Positions 33,401 through 48,400 of a DNA stretch of 64,000 nucleotides are shown piece by piece. The stretch is from Gavia stellata (lineage: Eukaryota; Chordata; Aves; Gaviiformes; Gaviidae): positions 44,971,671 through 45,035,670 of the forward strand of contig NC_082601.1 in NCBI RefSeq assembly GCF_030936135.1, read 5' to 3'. The notes beneath the pieces are model-generated. The model made no database searches, was not told the origin of the DNA, and saw nothing but the letters and a program-made list of their open reading frames with translations. Positions within the stretch are counted from its first letter, which is position 1; every line of letters begins with the position of its first letter. Position numbers and translations under genes: made by a program.

Positions 33401-36400
33401 GAAGGTGAATGTGACCCGCTCGCTCTCGCCCGGCTGCAGCACACCATACAGCGGCAGGATGTCAAAAACCTGGAGGGAGGGGAGGAGAGATCAAGATGTC
33501 AAGCATCCAAATTGATGCAGAAGAAGAGCCATGGCTTGAAGCAAAGGACAGACATGACTGGAGGGGCCTGTTCCTCAAACACAGGCAAAATCATCCTAAT
33601 GTCATCCTGCATCCATGACACTTTCCACTGGAGAAACCATGGGAAAAATCTCCCATACTCACTAACTAATACATTCATTAATACAGTACATCAAAGTAAC
33701 TTGGGATGTCTCCTCTCTCTCTCTGATTTGCATGCTGCTCTCTCAAGATGCTGCAGCAAAATCTACTGCAAAAATTTCCTATCGACCACTTGATTAGTAA
33801 GAGCAGGACGAATAATGCCCTCCATAGGTGCCACACAGGTAACGTCCTTGGTCAACCCTACGACATGTTCTGCACGGCCTCTCCAATGACCGGTTGCTTC
33901 AGCAGTGCTGTGCGACGTGCTGGGAGGGCTGTGACGCCACTCTGTGAGCAGCGCCGAGGGCCACCAGTGGGAGCGGGGGCTACATAAGCAAGTCAGATTC
34001 CCACTTACCTCCTCCACTCCCAAGGTGAGGGGCTCTGCCTCCGTGAACGGCATCAACTCCTTGATCTTCACCCGGCTCTGAGTCTCCGCAGCACCCTCCA
34101 TCTCTGCAGCACCTTCCAGCTCCGCAGCAGTGGACGGCAGCAACTGGAAAACAAGCACCATGAGCTGCAGAAAGCAGCTGCCTGGTCTGGGTGAGACCAC
34201 TCTGCTGCAGGCTCCACCACCTCACCAAGCCAGGAGCAGCTGAGATGGGACCTGGGCACAAATCAAGCAGGGGTATGTCCCTCGCATCAGTTGAGCGTGG
34301 GTCCGAGCCCACCCACAGATGAGACATGGGCTCCATCTGCACTTCCTACACGCAAGCTTGCACGAGGAAGCTGTGTGCGCCCAGCACTGAGTCCTGGCAG
34401 AGACCTCAAGGGTACTTTGCACCCTCGTGCCAGCCTGGCTTTGCTCACTCCTGCCCGAGGAACACACCGAGAACCCCATGCCTTGACGGGTTAGGTTTCT
34501 GTGACAAAAAGAGGAACACAACTGCAAGTGAGATGTATTAAAAACAGGAAAATAAGGACTTAGAAAGTGCTCAGCACAACTATCCCGTTTCAGATGGTGC
34601 TTAGGCTTCATCTCATGCACTCATCGGTGCTGGAGAGCTGAGGATCTCTGCTCGGTCATTCTTCTCCAACAGCACCTTCCTGAAGAAGGCAGCTGAGATG
34701 TTTTTCTGTCTTGCAGCAGCCAAGAGCTGGTATTGAACCTCAAAGGCACCATGTCTCAAGAGGACCCTCATCCCTGGACTTCTGACCCCTATTTATAAAA
34801 GAGGGCTTTGCGACTGCTCTTGACATTTAAGAACACCCCCTTGTTCACTAATGTGAAGAAGTGCTTTGTGCTGTGGCCGTGACTTCAGCAGAATCTGCAA
34901 GAATATTTACAGGACATCCTTAGACCTAATCAGAGGCTCCATCTCCCCAGTAGATAAAGCACTGGGGAGGGAAGAGTTTTCTCTCATCTCAATGCTCTTT
35001 CTGTTGTCTCTACGTTTTCAAGCTTAGCAAAGCTTTGTCAAGTGTATATTCCCAAAGATGCTAACCCACATCTTTCCTAGGCCTGTGGTCTCCCACCTCC
35101 CCAGGGAGGTTATATGGCGATTGCCTTGATGGAGTGACACAAGCAGGAGACCAAACTGCAATCTAGAAGCATCCTTTGAATCCAGAAGAATCCTTTGAAG
35201 CAATTTTGGATCCTACTTAGCCACGTCCACTTGTATTTCCCTGGTTTACTTCCCATGCATACATGTCAACAGAGCACGAAATAAAGATCTTTTCATGCTT
35301 CTATCCAAAAAACATTCAGCCACACTATTCTTTACGTCTACAGGGTATCATTTCTCCTGATTCAGAAAAAATGTGCAGAGTTACAACATTAAAACTGCTG
35401 ATATTTGGATGTAAGCATGTGCAGGTCCCCTCCTTGAACTTAATGTCAATGCTGGCACTTTCAGAGCCTCTCGGGCTCTCTTACACCCTTTTCCATGGCC
35501 CTAGGAGCAGCCTCTGTCCCACATGATGCACAACAAGGTGCCAGCTCCCACTAGTACCAAGGTCAAGCTCCAAAGCAGCGAGGTTCACCAGGAAGGTCAG
35601 CACATCAAAGGCAACTTTGTCTGCAAAGCCTTCTTTTATAAAAAGTCATCTCTGCGGCCATCACTGCAACACGGGCTCTTGGGGGAAGGCAGAAGCGTGA
35701 AAGCGGGTGGCTCCAGCTGGGCTTGAGAAAGTGCTACATGCAGATCAGTACTTGGCACAGCTTGAGACAGAAAGGAAACTGGAAGCCCTCACATCATGAT
35801 GCAGATACAAACCTCCTTTGATGTTGTAAACAAAAAAACCCAAAACCAAACAAAAAACAAAAAAATCCCAAACCCAACATAAGTCAGGAGAATCTGAGTG
35901 GCCTTCTCCAAGCAAAACTGTCCTATTTCTCCCTCCCCAGAAGTCCCGTGTCCAGCCGCTGGCCCTGCTGCCCAGCCCGCTCTCAGGGCATGTGGCAGCA
36001 GGGCAGCAAAAAGGGAGGTTGGCACGAGCACGGCTTTTCAGTGGAAAGCTGGGGGAGGCAACACAGATGGTAGGCAGAGAAGAAAATCTACCTTTGCTTC
36101 CAGGGAGTCATCTCCAACTGCTGGCTCTTGGGCAGGATCCCCCACTGCTGCCAGGGCTTCGGCTGGCTCCTCCGCACCCCCGTCCCTGGAGCTGCTCTCT
36201 GCAGATGCTGAGCGCGCCGACCGGCCTCCCTCCTTCTTAGGTGGTTGGGCTTTGATGAAAAATTTAGGTGCTGGAGGGCTGAACCTGGAAAAGAACGTAA
36301 CTTTGGTCACAGACCTGCAGTGGGAGGAAGGGGAGCCTGCACCAGCGGCCCCTTGGCAGGATGCGGCCCCTGGCTGGGCACTGGTGGTGTGAGCTCAGTG

Positions 36401-39400
36401 ATGGGTCTGACCCAGCAGCTCCGAAACCAGGATGGAGCAGGACAACGCTTGGGGCTGCCCAGGGACGATGCTGGTATAGCAGCTGTGCAGGCAGCTGGCA
36501 ACTGGCTGCAAGGAGAAATGGAAGAGGACAGAGGGGAATGGCTTGTAGGGAGGTAAAAAGTGCAGCAGAAAAGAAGAGACACAAACTGTGCAAAAAGGTG
36601 AGGCTGAGATGCAAAGGGGCAGATCTGGACCGCGATGAGCCAGTACAGACCCACCGGTGCCCTCCTGAAAGCACCCACCGCCGCGGACCATGCCTTCCTC
36701 ACCCAGAGGGCCAAAGCAAGAAATTTTGCAGCTCTACTACACCTTTATCCTGAATATTTCCCCTGATAATTACCCGCAGCCACAGGTCACTACGAGCAAG
36801 CAGCGATGCTGGTGGCTTTCTCAAAGCACCATCAGGCAGGAGCAGGGGTGGAGCCCGCAGCCTGCTGTGCCCGGACCGGACAGAGCCCAGCACCGCTCGG
36901 GGCACCCACGGAGCCCAGCGTGGGACACCCTCGCACGCGCAAGGCAACACGGAAAGACACGTCAAACAATTCCAAGCAGGGGCTCGCAATTAAACAGCCC
37001 ATTGATCCCTGATGAGTGCCAAAGCAGCAGCGATTAGTACTTTGGGGAAGGAAGCTCTGGCCATTTTTAATCAATATACAGCAAACGTCGATGACATCAT
37101 TCAGCTCCCTGCTGTGCCGCAGGTATTCCCCGATCCCAGAACAATGGCTCCAACAGCACCTCACGCTAAAAGGGCAGCAGCTCTGCTGAAAGAAGGTTGG
37201 AACCGACGTGGCATTTACCGATGGCGTGGTTACCTCCCCAGCAGTTTCTAAAAGCAAACTGGTTGAGGACCAATTTGGCAAATGATTCAGCAAAGCAGTT
37301 CTACGGCTCGTTTTACAAACAGAGCTGAGTTTATGGTTTGACCAACATCTCTCAGGAAAAAGTACATGGTATAACTTTTTCAAATGTTCCCAGGTGACTC
37401 AGATTATGTTCCCTGTTTCAAATCGCACAGTAACTCTGCTCCTATTTCAAATGCCACGCACTCGAACCATGCCTGCCTGTCACCGTGCCTATTTGCAAGT
37501 GTTCCCCATAGGCAAACAAGGCAGATTTTTTTACAGCAGCCTGGGTGCTTCCTTCCCAGCTGGGAATTTGGTGCCTTTAATGACACGCTCCCAAATGAAT
37601 ATTTCTCTTTAGCTTTGTAGCTTGTTATTTAAGGCTGGTTTTCTTTTCTGGATTAGAGGCTCTGCTCTTCACAACCCCCAGGAGGTCTCACCTGACTTGG
37701 CCTTCCTGCAACCACATGCAAGAACAAGGCTTGGCCCAGGCAAGCTTCCCCAAGCAGGGACCGATGAGCAGCGGTGCTATCACCCCTCCCCAGCCCTCCC
37801 TCTGCCTCCTGCTGGGACCCCATGGGGGACCCCAAAGACAACCGCGGCACTGTCTGCGTGGAAGAACAAACCAGGACTGGAGGGGACGAAGGCGTTCGCT
37901 TGCCCCTGCAGAGCGTCGCCCATCTCCAAGCCCATCTGCACAACCTTCACTCCTCTCATCCGAGGCACCTTAATATGTGTTGGGGTGCACCGATGGGCGA
38001 CCAAACTGCTCAACACCTCCAGCAGCCACGATCTTGGGCATCTACATAAGGATGAAATAAATTGAGCTCAGCTGCAACAGCAGTGCCTCTGGGCAGCCTG
38101 CAGCTGAACACTACTTCTCCTGGGTGAGCAGGGACATGCCTGCAGCATGGGAGTACAAATATCCAGGGCCAGGAGCACCTTGAAGCCCTCCAGCTACGCA
38201 CCAGGCCACGCACCAGTTCGGCGCATGAGCCTGGCCATCATCACAGTGGCTGTCCCAAAACTGCTACCTGTGATCCACCCTAGCAAGGAAATGAAACTGC
38301 GGCTCTTAGAGCGCTTCTGATGAATACTGTGGGTTAATATCAACTCCTGAGAGTTATTAATAACAACTCCAGCTCCTTTGCAGAGCCCCATGAAATCTCC
38401 CTGTGAGCTGAAGTCCTCCCCAAGCTGCTCTGCTGTAGAGAGCTAAAGGGTTCCCCTCTCTTTGCCCCTGCCTGCCTCCCTCTCCGAGTCAGGAGATGTA
38501 GATTTATGGTGATACCTCCTCAACATCCCAAAGTCCTCACCCGAGCTGTTTGAACACAGGGGCCATACACTCTTAACACAATTGCTACTTGGTTTTTGAG
38601 TGGGCAAAGACAATCCACCTGCTTCTGCGAGCAGCACGGCAATCTGTCAGAGTTCAAGGATCGTCTGGGCAATGTTCTTAGGCATATGGTTTAGTTTTAG
38701 GTAGTCCTGCGAGGAGCAGGGAGTTGGACTCAATGGTCCTTACAGGTCCCTTCCAACTTGAGATATTCTATGATTCTGTGAATCAATGCTCCTGTGCAGC
38801 TACGAGGGCAGAAGGAATGGCAGTTCTTCACACTGTGGCTATTTTCAGGGATAAAGAGATGGGCCAGCTGGATGAGAGATTTTTTTTTTTTTCCACAGGG
38901 ACCTTTAACAGAGTCTATCGCAGCACAGAGTGGCTCCTCACCTACAGCACATGGAGCTGGTGGCGGTGGCCAAAGAAATCATTGGCAAAGAAACCACTGA
39001 GGACCAAAACACTGGCTTTGGCCACCTGACTTTGAGAGGAACAGCACGCATTGCTGCTACTCCACGCTGGGACAACCTCCTGCCTCCTCAGTGATACAAC
39101 AGGAAAACAGAGCACTGGCACATGCCAGACAGATCCCGCCCTTTCTAAAAAAGAAATGTGTGATGATGTCTTGGGAAACGATCTCCCTGACTGGTACTCT
39201 CCTCATCTGCCTTAAAAAAATAAATTAATTAAAAAAAAAAAATTAAAAAAAAAAATCAACATTTTGTTTCATAAACAGTAAAGCTCTGCGGAGACGGGGC
39301 CTTGAGCAGCAGCCCAGCAGCAATTAAAGCATGAGCCATCCAGGCAGCACAGGCATAATGGCATTTATAGGGAGAGGGATGCGTTTGCAGTGCAAACGTA

Positions 39401-42400
39401 CCGCGGGTTCCCACTGTGAGCCTTGGGTAATGAAGACATTCAGAAAGCAAAGAGAGAAGTCGGCTGCTCCCCAGGTTCCCTAGCTGAACATTGCTGGCAC
39501 AGCAAGAAGTCACCTTCCAACCAGCGTTTGCTGGCCAGCTGTAAAACCAGAAGGCAACCCCCGTCCAACCGCAGCCCACTCAGGGCGTGGATGACACATG
39601 GACATCTCCCAAGCTTTGTCCTGATGGCACAGGACAAAGCCAAGGAGAGAATCAGCTGCCTGACAGCACCTCAGGGGGGATGTGCAGCGCTTTTCACCCA
39701 AGCAATGGGTTCTCCTTCACCTCCCTTGCCCTAAATCCACTCCTCCAACTCCCTGGGGCTGCTCCCCCATCTGCCAGGGCAAAGGAAAGCTCTCGGGGTC
39801 TGTCACCCTCATACAAAGGAGGAGGCTGAGCCTCAGAAAACACAAGTGTAATACTTGAAGTGATTCCCACGCAGCCATTCTGGGCTCCAACCTCCATCGC
39901 GATGGCCCAGGTAAAAGTCCTCCAGGTGCTCAACAGTGAAACCGTTGGTCAGAAGCCCCGGGGCAGCAGAAGCTGTCTCAAACCTGCAGCTTCCCAGCAA
40001 ATGAGCTGGGAAAAAGCAGTGTCGTGCTGGAAGGCACAGAGCTGGAGGGTACGTGGTGAGGGTCACCATGCTGAAGGGGAACGCAGAGAAGCAGCAAGCT
40101 TACAGACATGTTTCAAATAGGAAATCATCACCCTCCAACCTTTGTTCTGATAAAGCATCACTGTACACACCTAGTATATGGGTTTATGTCTCTAATACAG
40201 ACTTGGTAACAACATATGCTCACTTACTCCTGGCTCCAAACCCCTCCTTGGCACTCACTGTATTTACTTCTCATCCTTTCTGGAGGGGAACAGGTCGCAA
40301 ATTTCCCCAAGTCTCCCTTGCTTCAGCTCCCCAGTGCCTCTGTCCATGAGTACAGAGCCTCTCCGTAAGCTGCTCACGGCAGCCGGACTGCCACCCCAGA
40401 AGTGAAGCCTGCCCGGCACCCAGCCCTTGCTCCAAGAGACTTCGTCTCCAAGAAAGAAGAGGCCACTTCTCTGTTACACTGAGCAAACCGCTTCTCGGCT
40501 GCTGCCAAACCACACGCAGCTGAAAGACTCCTTCAGCAGCACATTTCCATCATGACTCAGTCCTCCTTTTCTGAGTTACCCATGGGATTGAAGCAGGAGA
40601 ATGAGCACCCATAGGGCTACCAAAGCCCAAAACGTACTGCCCCAAGGAGCTGATAGCACTGGGGGGTGACAAGGGGGTATGCTCTACTGTCACCCATCCC
40701 AGACTCCCCAGCAGCAGGGGCACGGTGGATGTATGCATTTCTGATGTATATTCTCGCTGCTCATGTTGCTACCTCTCCCCTCTGGTTGCTGACAGAGCAC
40801 TGCTGTCAAATTTTTGCCTTGCCCGGTTTCTCACTCTCTACGTTTTCCATCTTCCTTGTTATAAAAACATCAGCAAAGCAAAAAACTCATCAAATATAAC
40901 ACAGACTTGGGGTTGTGGGGTTTTTTTGTCACTACCAAGTGACAAAATCTGGCTCGCAGGGTCCCTGGAGGGCAACCTGCCAAGGGACATGCACGGAGAG
41001 ATGGCAGCGGCATAAGGAATTCCTAATGCTATAGGAAGATCCACTTGGGAGGAGATAAGGCTGCTGGTTTGTTCAAAACAAATTGGCTGAAAAAATCCTG
41101 GATGGAAAGGGAAGAGTCATCTTCTACATGTTTAGCCCAACAATCCCTTTCCCCAAAGAATCTACCGGCAATTCATTACGCTGGATTTGTAGCCAAGACG
41201 CTCCCACTCTCCAGAGACGTCGGATCAACACACGGAGGGGACCTGACATGTGCCACGGAGGTGCACAGCTCCTGCTGATCCACCCTGGCACACGGACCGC
41301 ATGGCGTGTGTTAGCTCTATCCCAGGGAGGGAACATGTCTCGCGTGAAGGGGACAAAGAGGTGATGCAGGAACAGCAATGCTCAAAGGAAATGACAAGGC
41401 ATGGATCCTTAATAAAGGATGGAAACTCTAGAGAACAGCTAAGTTTGGGGAGGAGCCTTTGGCAGCCTTTGTCACAGGTCTCTAAGAAATGCCTTGTATA
41501 GCCCTTGGATTTAATGTCTTCCTTTTGATGGGAATCCCAAACAAAGCTGAGGAGCTGGGTACTGCCCTTAGAAAGGGGAACAAATCTGCATTTCAGGAAG
41601 AAACCTTTAAGATAAGAAAGATGAGGAAACGTTTGAAATTGACTCCAGATCTATTATCTCCTGCTGGGCCATTCTGGAGGTCCTTTCCAACACTGCAGAA
41701 AACATCTTGGTGCAAAGGCTTAACTTGGCTTTGAGCTAGCAAAGGTCCAAGAGGTAAGGAGAGCCTATTCCTACTCTGTCTCTAACCACATAGAAGAAGA
41801 GTAACCAGGAGAGAGTTATGGCTCAGCCGTATCAGAGAAGGGGCATGGGTTGGCATGAGTTCGGCAAGTCCAACCACACAGCAACGGTTGGACTCTGCTG
41901 CTTCTATGATTGCTCTGCTCAAAGTAGCAGCAGTGACTGAAGAGTAAGGAGGAAAAAATGGGTTGAACAATTAGAAGAAAAAAAAAAAAAAGATCTAAGC
42001 ACACAGCATCCCTTCCAGGCAGAGAAACAACACTCTTCTCTCCTGTCCAAAATAAACATGTGTGTCTGATTGATGCTGCTGGGAGTCTCTGATGATTGGC
42101 TCCAGCAAGGTTAGATGTATGGACGGTTAAATTCTATTGATCTCACCTTCGTGAGACCTGATGTTTGATTCCCTCAGTGTCAGACTGAGTGACCTTGATC
42201 TGACAATCTAGAATATCAACAGTGCTTAATGTGGACCAGAAATAGTATCTGACATGTTGCCCTTCTGCAGGGCTCTTCATGAGCAATTTGAGGTGTTAAT
42301 AGCTTGGAGACAGTCTTCATTTCCAGCTCTGCCACAGAGGATCACATGGTGTCTGCTGAGGGACCCGGAGAGAGTACATTACTGCATAACCAACATGCAG

Positions 42401-45400
42401 AGCAGAAAAGGGAGCTGTCGTAACGTCCACAGTGCTAACGAGCCAGCAAAGGGGCTATGCCCAACCCTGTGGAGCCAAGGCTGCTATCCTGCCAGATGCT
42501 TTGGACCCTCAACTGCTACCAACTCAGCAGAGTTGGGTGACTCTGCATCCACTGGAAGAACGAGCACCTGCAGGCTCAGGTCCAGCAAAGCCCATTTCGG
42601 TGGAGACCAGGGTTATCAAAAGCTGAAAACTGAGTCAGCATTCACATTTCCAAAAACCTAAACTGGTTCTAAAAAAAGAAGAGGCAAGATCAACAGGTAA
42701 CCAGCCAACAAGTGGCCCTAGAGGAAATTAATTCCACACAGCTTCACTCTGTTTGTTTCTCTTATTATAAAACACATGCATTGTTCTATCATCAAAATTA
42801 GATTTTCCCTTTAGCTGGTAATTAAACACTAATCTAATTTACCAGGGGATGACAGGGGCCTCCAAGCTGAGCTTACAGCCCTGCTCCTCTTCCCCTGCCC
42901 ATCTCCCTCCACCTGCTTTTGCAGACTTTCCTCTGCATTTTAGGGTCTGTTCTTGAAGGTGCCATGCATCAAGAAGGGCCACACTGAAGACTTCTTGTTA
43001 CTTGGCAAGACCCAGCTGTGAATGGGCTACCCCAATGCCCAGGTCTTCTCCTCCAAGCCCTCCTCATAGCCATAGCTAATTTCCACTTCCCAATAGGTCG
43101 TCTCCTCTGAGACAGATCCCAATGCCCTAAACAAAACTGTTTATTGATGATCTCTAGTATTTCTAATAGCAGCACGTCAAGGCACACTGGCTAACTTTGC
43201 TCGGTTTCCTAAGGCATTATGGAAAAACCATTTGCTACTGTAATCAAAACTGCCCAGACTAGACTTTTGTACTATGTAGAGAGGCCACAGCATGAGGAAC
43301 TGCTAGAAACGTGTTTATAGACATGCTCCGGCAATACTGCCAGATTGGCTTGGAAACCACAGACCAGCGCTGGGTGGCCCTGCTCCGAGGGGATGTTCAG
43401 ACAAGTCCTCCCACCAACATCTACAGCTGTACCCGAAGCTGCAGCAGAACCTGCCATTTCGCTGTAAAACACTGAAGAGCTGTTTGGTGAATGTGACGTA
43501 CCATTGAACAGATGAAAACTCACTTCACCAAGGTGGTGTTTGCCTCAGGCCACGAAGGTCTGAGAAAGCAGCTTTCCATACCAGCTTTCCTTCCCAGGGG
43601 AACCAGTACAGGGGCTATGGTAAAGCAGCAGCAAGAGACTGGGGCAGCGGCACATCGTTCTGGTGGCAGTGCCTGTGTAAGTTTTTCGTATGGCATGACA
43701 ACAAATAGGGTTGGCAGGGAAGGAAGAGAGCTCCCGTCACAGATCTGCTTCTCCAAGTGCCTAAGCGTGGCTTTGTAGCTCCAGAGACAAAGCAGGATTC
43801 TAGGTTACGGGCTATGCAAAAAGTGTTGGTAGCGTCTTACAGTCCCAGCTTGGCTGGAGAATGCTGCCTCTTTCCCAGCATCAAACTAGTGGAGATCACC
43901 TATTCCCTGCGCATCTAGCCTGACCACAGCTGGTAGGTGTTCTTTCCACAAAGGAAAGTTGAAAGCAATTTGTCAGATGCCAGGCAAACAGCTTGGTCTT
44001 TGCAAAGTACAAACAGGACACTGGGAAGAAGAGCTTCAAGGAGAGGGTGGAGGCGCACATACCTCATCTGGTTCACGTGGCTGTCCATCAGGAAGGACCA
44101 GTGGTACCGGACAGGAAGTGGGCTGCAGTTTGTCATCCTGACATAACGCACAGCTTCGGTGTCATTCAAGAGGCACCCAAAGTCCACGGCCATGGTCGGG
44201 AAATGGAGATTGGGGAAGTAGACTTCTCCCCGAACGGTGACCTGCTCCTCCTGAGGGTGCTCGAGAAAGCGTATCTTCAGAGCCTTCTCTGCTACCCAGG
44301 TATTCAAACCCTCTTCATAAGCAGGGTTAAAGCTGATGGAGAGATGAAGTTCCTCTCCTATCTCCAGCTTCATGGGCTGCAAGGAGATGAAGAGTATTAA
44401 CCACCAGTGTGATGAAGTCCCAAGTTCTGACGGCATGAAAATGTAAATATTCAACGTGTGACCCCAACGTGGCCGCCTCAGTTCATCCTTCCTTTTCTTT
44501 ACAGTGGGCACCTGCCCACAAGCACCACAACACTCTGGTCTGAGACTATCTCAGGCTCATGCCTCTGGGCTCTGCATCAGTACAAGAGGGAAAGAAAGAC
44601 TGTCCTCCTGAATTCTGGACCCACAGAAGCTATATGCTAAATACATAACTAAACCAGCACTCTGGCAAGCCCGGGCCTTTTGCCCTGACTCCAGAGGAAC
44701 ATCTTTTTCCTCACAGCACAAGCGCAACGGCATTGCAGCCTCACCCTTGCAGGTGCTAGTCACTGGCACGGCACAGAAATGGTGGCCGTGCCTACCACAA
44801 CACGTTTAGCAGAGTCCATACCCAACACCTTCCACCAACAACGGGGCAGGTGCCAGGGAGCAGCTGGAGGAGCATCCTCAGCCTTCCTGAAAGCAGGGCT
44901 GCCCTTGAAGGGAGCAAGCTGCTCTTGAGGTTATCCAAGGATGGCTGCTGGAGAGCTAGGATGGTTTCCAGGAGACACCTTTACTACATGGCGTGCCCAG
45001 ACCTAGTTGCACGCTCCCCTCTCCTCATGGCTTAGAGCCAGGACATATTTCCCCAATTCAGATGATATTTCGTTTCCTTCAGCAACTCGTTTCAAATCTG
45101 ATTTAGTTCAGGCCAGTCTACTGCTGATTCTAAAGAATAAACCTCTCTACCAGAGGACCTCCCAACAGAAATGCACCACCACTCTCCTCCCTCTTCAAAC
45201 CCCACCAGCACGAAGGTCCACGGCTGCTCACCTGAACATCTGCGGGGAGGGGCTGCCGGTCCGCATCGCAGATCACGAAGGGTTGCTCCAAGGCCAGGAC
45301 AACGCTGAGTGGCAGGGAGGACATGTTTTTTAATGAAAGAGGCTTGTGCTGAAGAGTTAGGACATCACTGGGTTGCTACAGAAACAGGAGACAAGGAAAA

Positions 45401-48400
45401 AAACCAACCTGAAGCGGCCACGGACCTCCTTCCCTTTTCTGATGCATTTCAAGGTTTTCAACCCCAAAAGAGCATACATCTCTATTTACTATTTTTATTC
45501 ACTTCTACCCTTCTAGAAAGGTTTCCTTGAAGGAGATCAGAGGCTTTTCATCTTTAGAAACTACAGCATCCCCCAGGCGACAGGGAAACAGTCTCACGTA
45601 CAGATGGGGGGATAGGACCCCGAGAGGAGGCAGCTGCTTGAACAAGATCAAAAGAGAAAGTGAACCCAGAGCTTTTGTCTCTGCGTGGTTTATATAAACT
45701 AGACAGGCTTTGGGAAACTACTTTGGGGTGTACTGACATCAATCAGCTGCAGCTTCGTAGTACTCGATAAATCAGAGCGTGTGGCATCAAGCAGACCACA
45801 GGCAGACATCAGGCAGAGCTGAAAAGCTTCTAATTAAAGCTGAACTGCCTGCTCACAGGATTTTGTGCTTCTCTGGAAGCCTGGGAACCAGAGGAGAGAC
45901 CTGAAAACGCAGAAACTAAATAATGAAGTATCTTCTCTTTTTCAGACACCTCATGGGAGAGAGAAAGATGATGCAGGAGTCAGGATCCAGAGACTAGAGG
46001 GCTCCTGTTTTGTGTTGGTATTACCATCACTGCAGCGGAAGAACATCTGCGGGTCCTTTGAAGAAAGTGAGGCTTGGGGAAATGCAAAGAGCACACCAAG
46101 AGCAGAGAAGGCAAAGAGAGACAAGAGATGACAGTTTTCCCTCATCAGCCTGAGGAGCTGACAGCTCTCTCAGTTTTTCTCAGCTCCCCTACAGGATCAG
46201 TGTTCAGACTTCACTGTGCCTTGAAGGAGGATCCTCAAAAACCTCCCTTTATACTGAGTACAGAAACTGGTGTCTCTCTAGAAGTGGCCACGATCCCCCT
46301 CGGCAGAGCAGCTGTAATCTCAGTTTTACTTCGGTGAAGTTAAAAACCAGTCCCATCCCTGAAAACGTCCTCACTTACTTTACAAAGCACCTCAGGAGGG
46401 GTGAGGAGCAGGTTTAGCATCACTCAGCTGCAGCTCTCTGCTCTCCCACCTGCAGCCCCAGCACACGAGGGGGCTGCGCAAAGCCCACGCTGTTCTCGTG
46501 GGTCCCACACGTCTCACCCTGTGCCCTTGGCTCAGCAGCTCAATTCTGTATCCACCTCAAGAAAGGCTGAATACGGCTGGTGAGACTGTCCCCAAGCCCA
46601 GAGAAGCGAAATAATGATCTCGGTGTTAATGGCAAAAGCTTGGTCCTGCTCAAATCAATAGTCAAAGCCCTGAGGACTCGGACAAGATATTTAACTTCCC
46701 CCTTTGAACACAAGCACACACACCCCACGGGCTCTCAGTCATCAGCCAAGCTATTCAATGCCAGCATGCAATCCAAAGACTTACCTTCTCCACCCGGAAA
46801 GTGATTTCTCTGGAGGATATTTGCAGAATGGGAGCAACAAACTCACAGGTGACGTCCACTTGCATGATCTGTGCCTTCCCTGCCTTGCTCCCCACCATGG
46901 CGTGACACAGCAGCCGCTCCTTCACTACCTGCATGCAAGAGTCACACGTCACCCAGCGGGTGCTAGCAGGGCATCCAGAAAACACCCTGCATTTGCTAGC
47001 CACCCGACCGTGGACATAAAGGATTTTGATAGCCTGGATAAAAACTGTGCCATGGGATCTTGGCCATCAACCATCAACAGGTATTACTGCCCTAAAGTGA
47101 CAGTCACTCGTCTCCTCAACAGCCCTCTCTCTTTCTATGCTACACCCTATTTATGCTGCACTCAAACATCCATACCGCTACACCCCAACATCCACAAAAG
47201 GCACTTGAGTCACGTGCTGTCTACAATCGTAATAATCCCTGCCCCAAATGATGCTTGTTTTGATGTGCCCCATCGCTAAGCATAATGCTTACAGAAAGCT
47301 GTAGGAACTGATTAAAAAAATATATAACTATACTAAGGGAAACAAGTGGTACAAGGGCCAATGCCAGCAAACCCTCCCTTGGAAGCTTAGTAGAAAGGAT
47401 ACATGGCAAAAACCCAAATAGCCAGCCTGCCTTCAGGTAAAGAGGGGATCACTCATTCCTAGGATGTACTGTGCCCTCCTAGAGCTGCTTTGAAAAGAAA
47501 TCTCCCTAGGAAAGAGATGTCTTGCACTCCACACAAAAACCCTCTGCTGAAGCTGGATGCTCTTATGTTCAAGACTTTTTCCTGATTTCTCATGGTTTCA
47601 CTTTCCCAAATTCCTCCCGTCATTTCTCATTCTTCCCTCTGGTACAACACCACAACCCAACAACTCCTCGGAGTCTACAGCCTCCAAAATCATCTGTGCT
47701 GCACGTGCAGTGCAGGCAGTTGGGCTTCTGGCCAACCTGAAGAGAATTAAGTTCCCAAGACCCCAAGTAAGGTGGAAAACCCACTCCCAGGGTCTGGGCT
47801 TTGACTGCACGAACCAGGCAGCCACAGCTGAGCTCACAGATCCCCTTTGGCCTTTCCGGGCAAGACACCCTCACCAATACCCTGATCATTTTCCTTCCTT
47901 TCTAGTACCTTTTTCCCTCTTCAGCAAAACCTTTGGGCTCAGAACTGCACAGGGACAATCCCATCACAGTCAATTGAGTGAGTAATCAAGTCTTCCTCAA
48001 GCTGCCACTCAGGCAACCCTTTAAAAAACCTTTCAAAGCACTGGTATCAGCAGGAGCTTAATGCAGATTTAGTCCATAGTTGCTTAAACATCTGTGCCCA
48101 GTGGTCCTGGAGCCAGGGAATGCACACCAGGGGTAGCTGGCAGTTTCTCTGCAGAGTTGGATTCCCCCTGGAAAGAAGGGTCCAGGGAGAACACCCAGTG
48201 ACCCTGCTGAAATCCCTCCCCTCTCAGCTGCCATCCAAGGCTGCTGCAAGACCTGGCTGCCCTTGGGACACCGGGGCTGGCTAAGAGACTGGGGCGAGCT
48301 GTTCTGGAAATATTGACAAAAGTCAAGCTGTCAATTATAATGATCCCTGGGAAGAGACTCCCACATGGGGAATGATCATTAGAGCTGACACACCCTGTTC

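Noticed and set aside
36307-36753. 130-136-codon frames on both strands near E12
   Set aside because: No splice phase agreement with HYDIN neighbours, no domain, and overlapping in opposite strands.
46755-47003. 82-codon frame with start Met as a separate gene
   Set aside because: The upstream part is intronic; the supported part is HYDIN exon E9.
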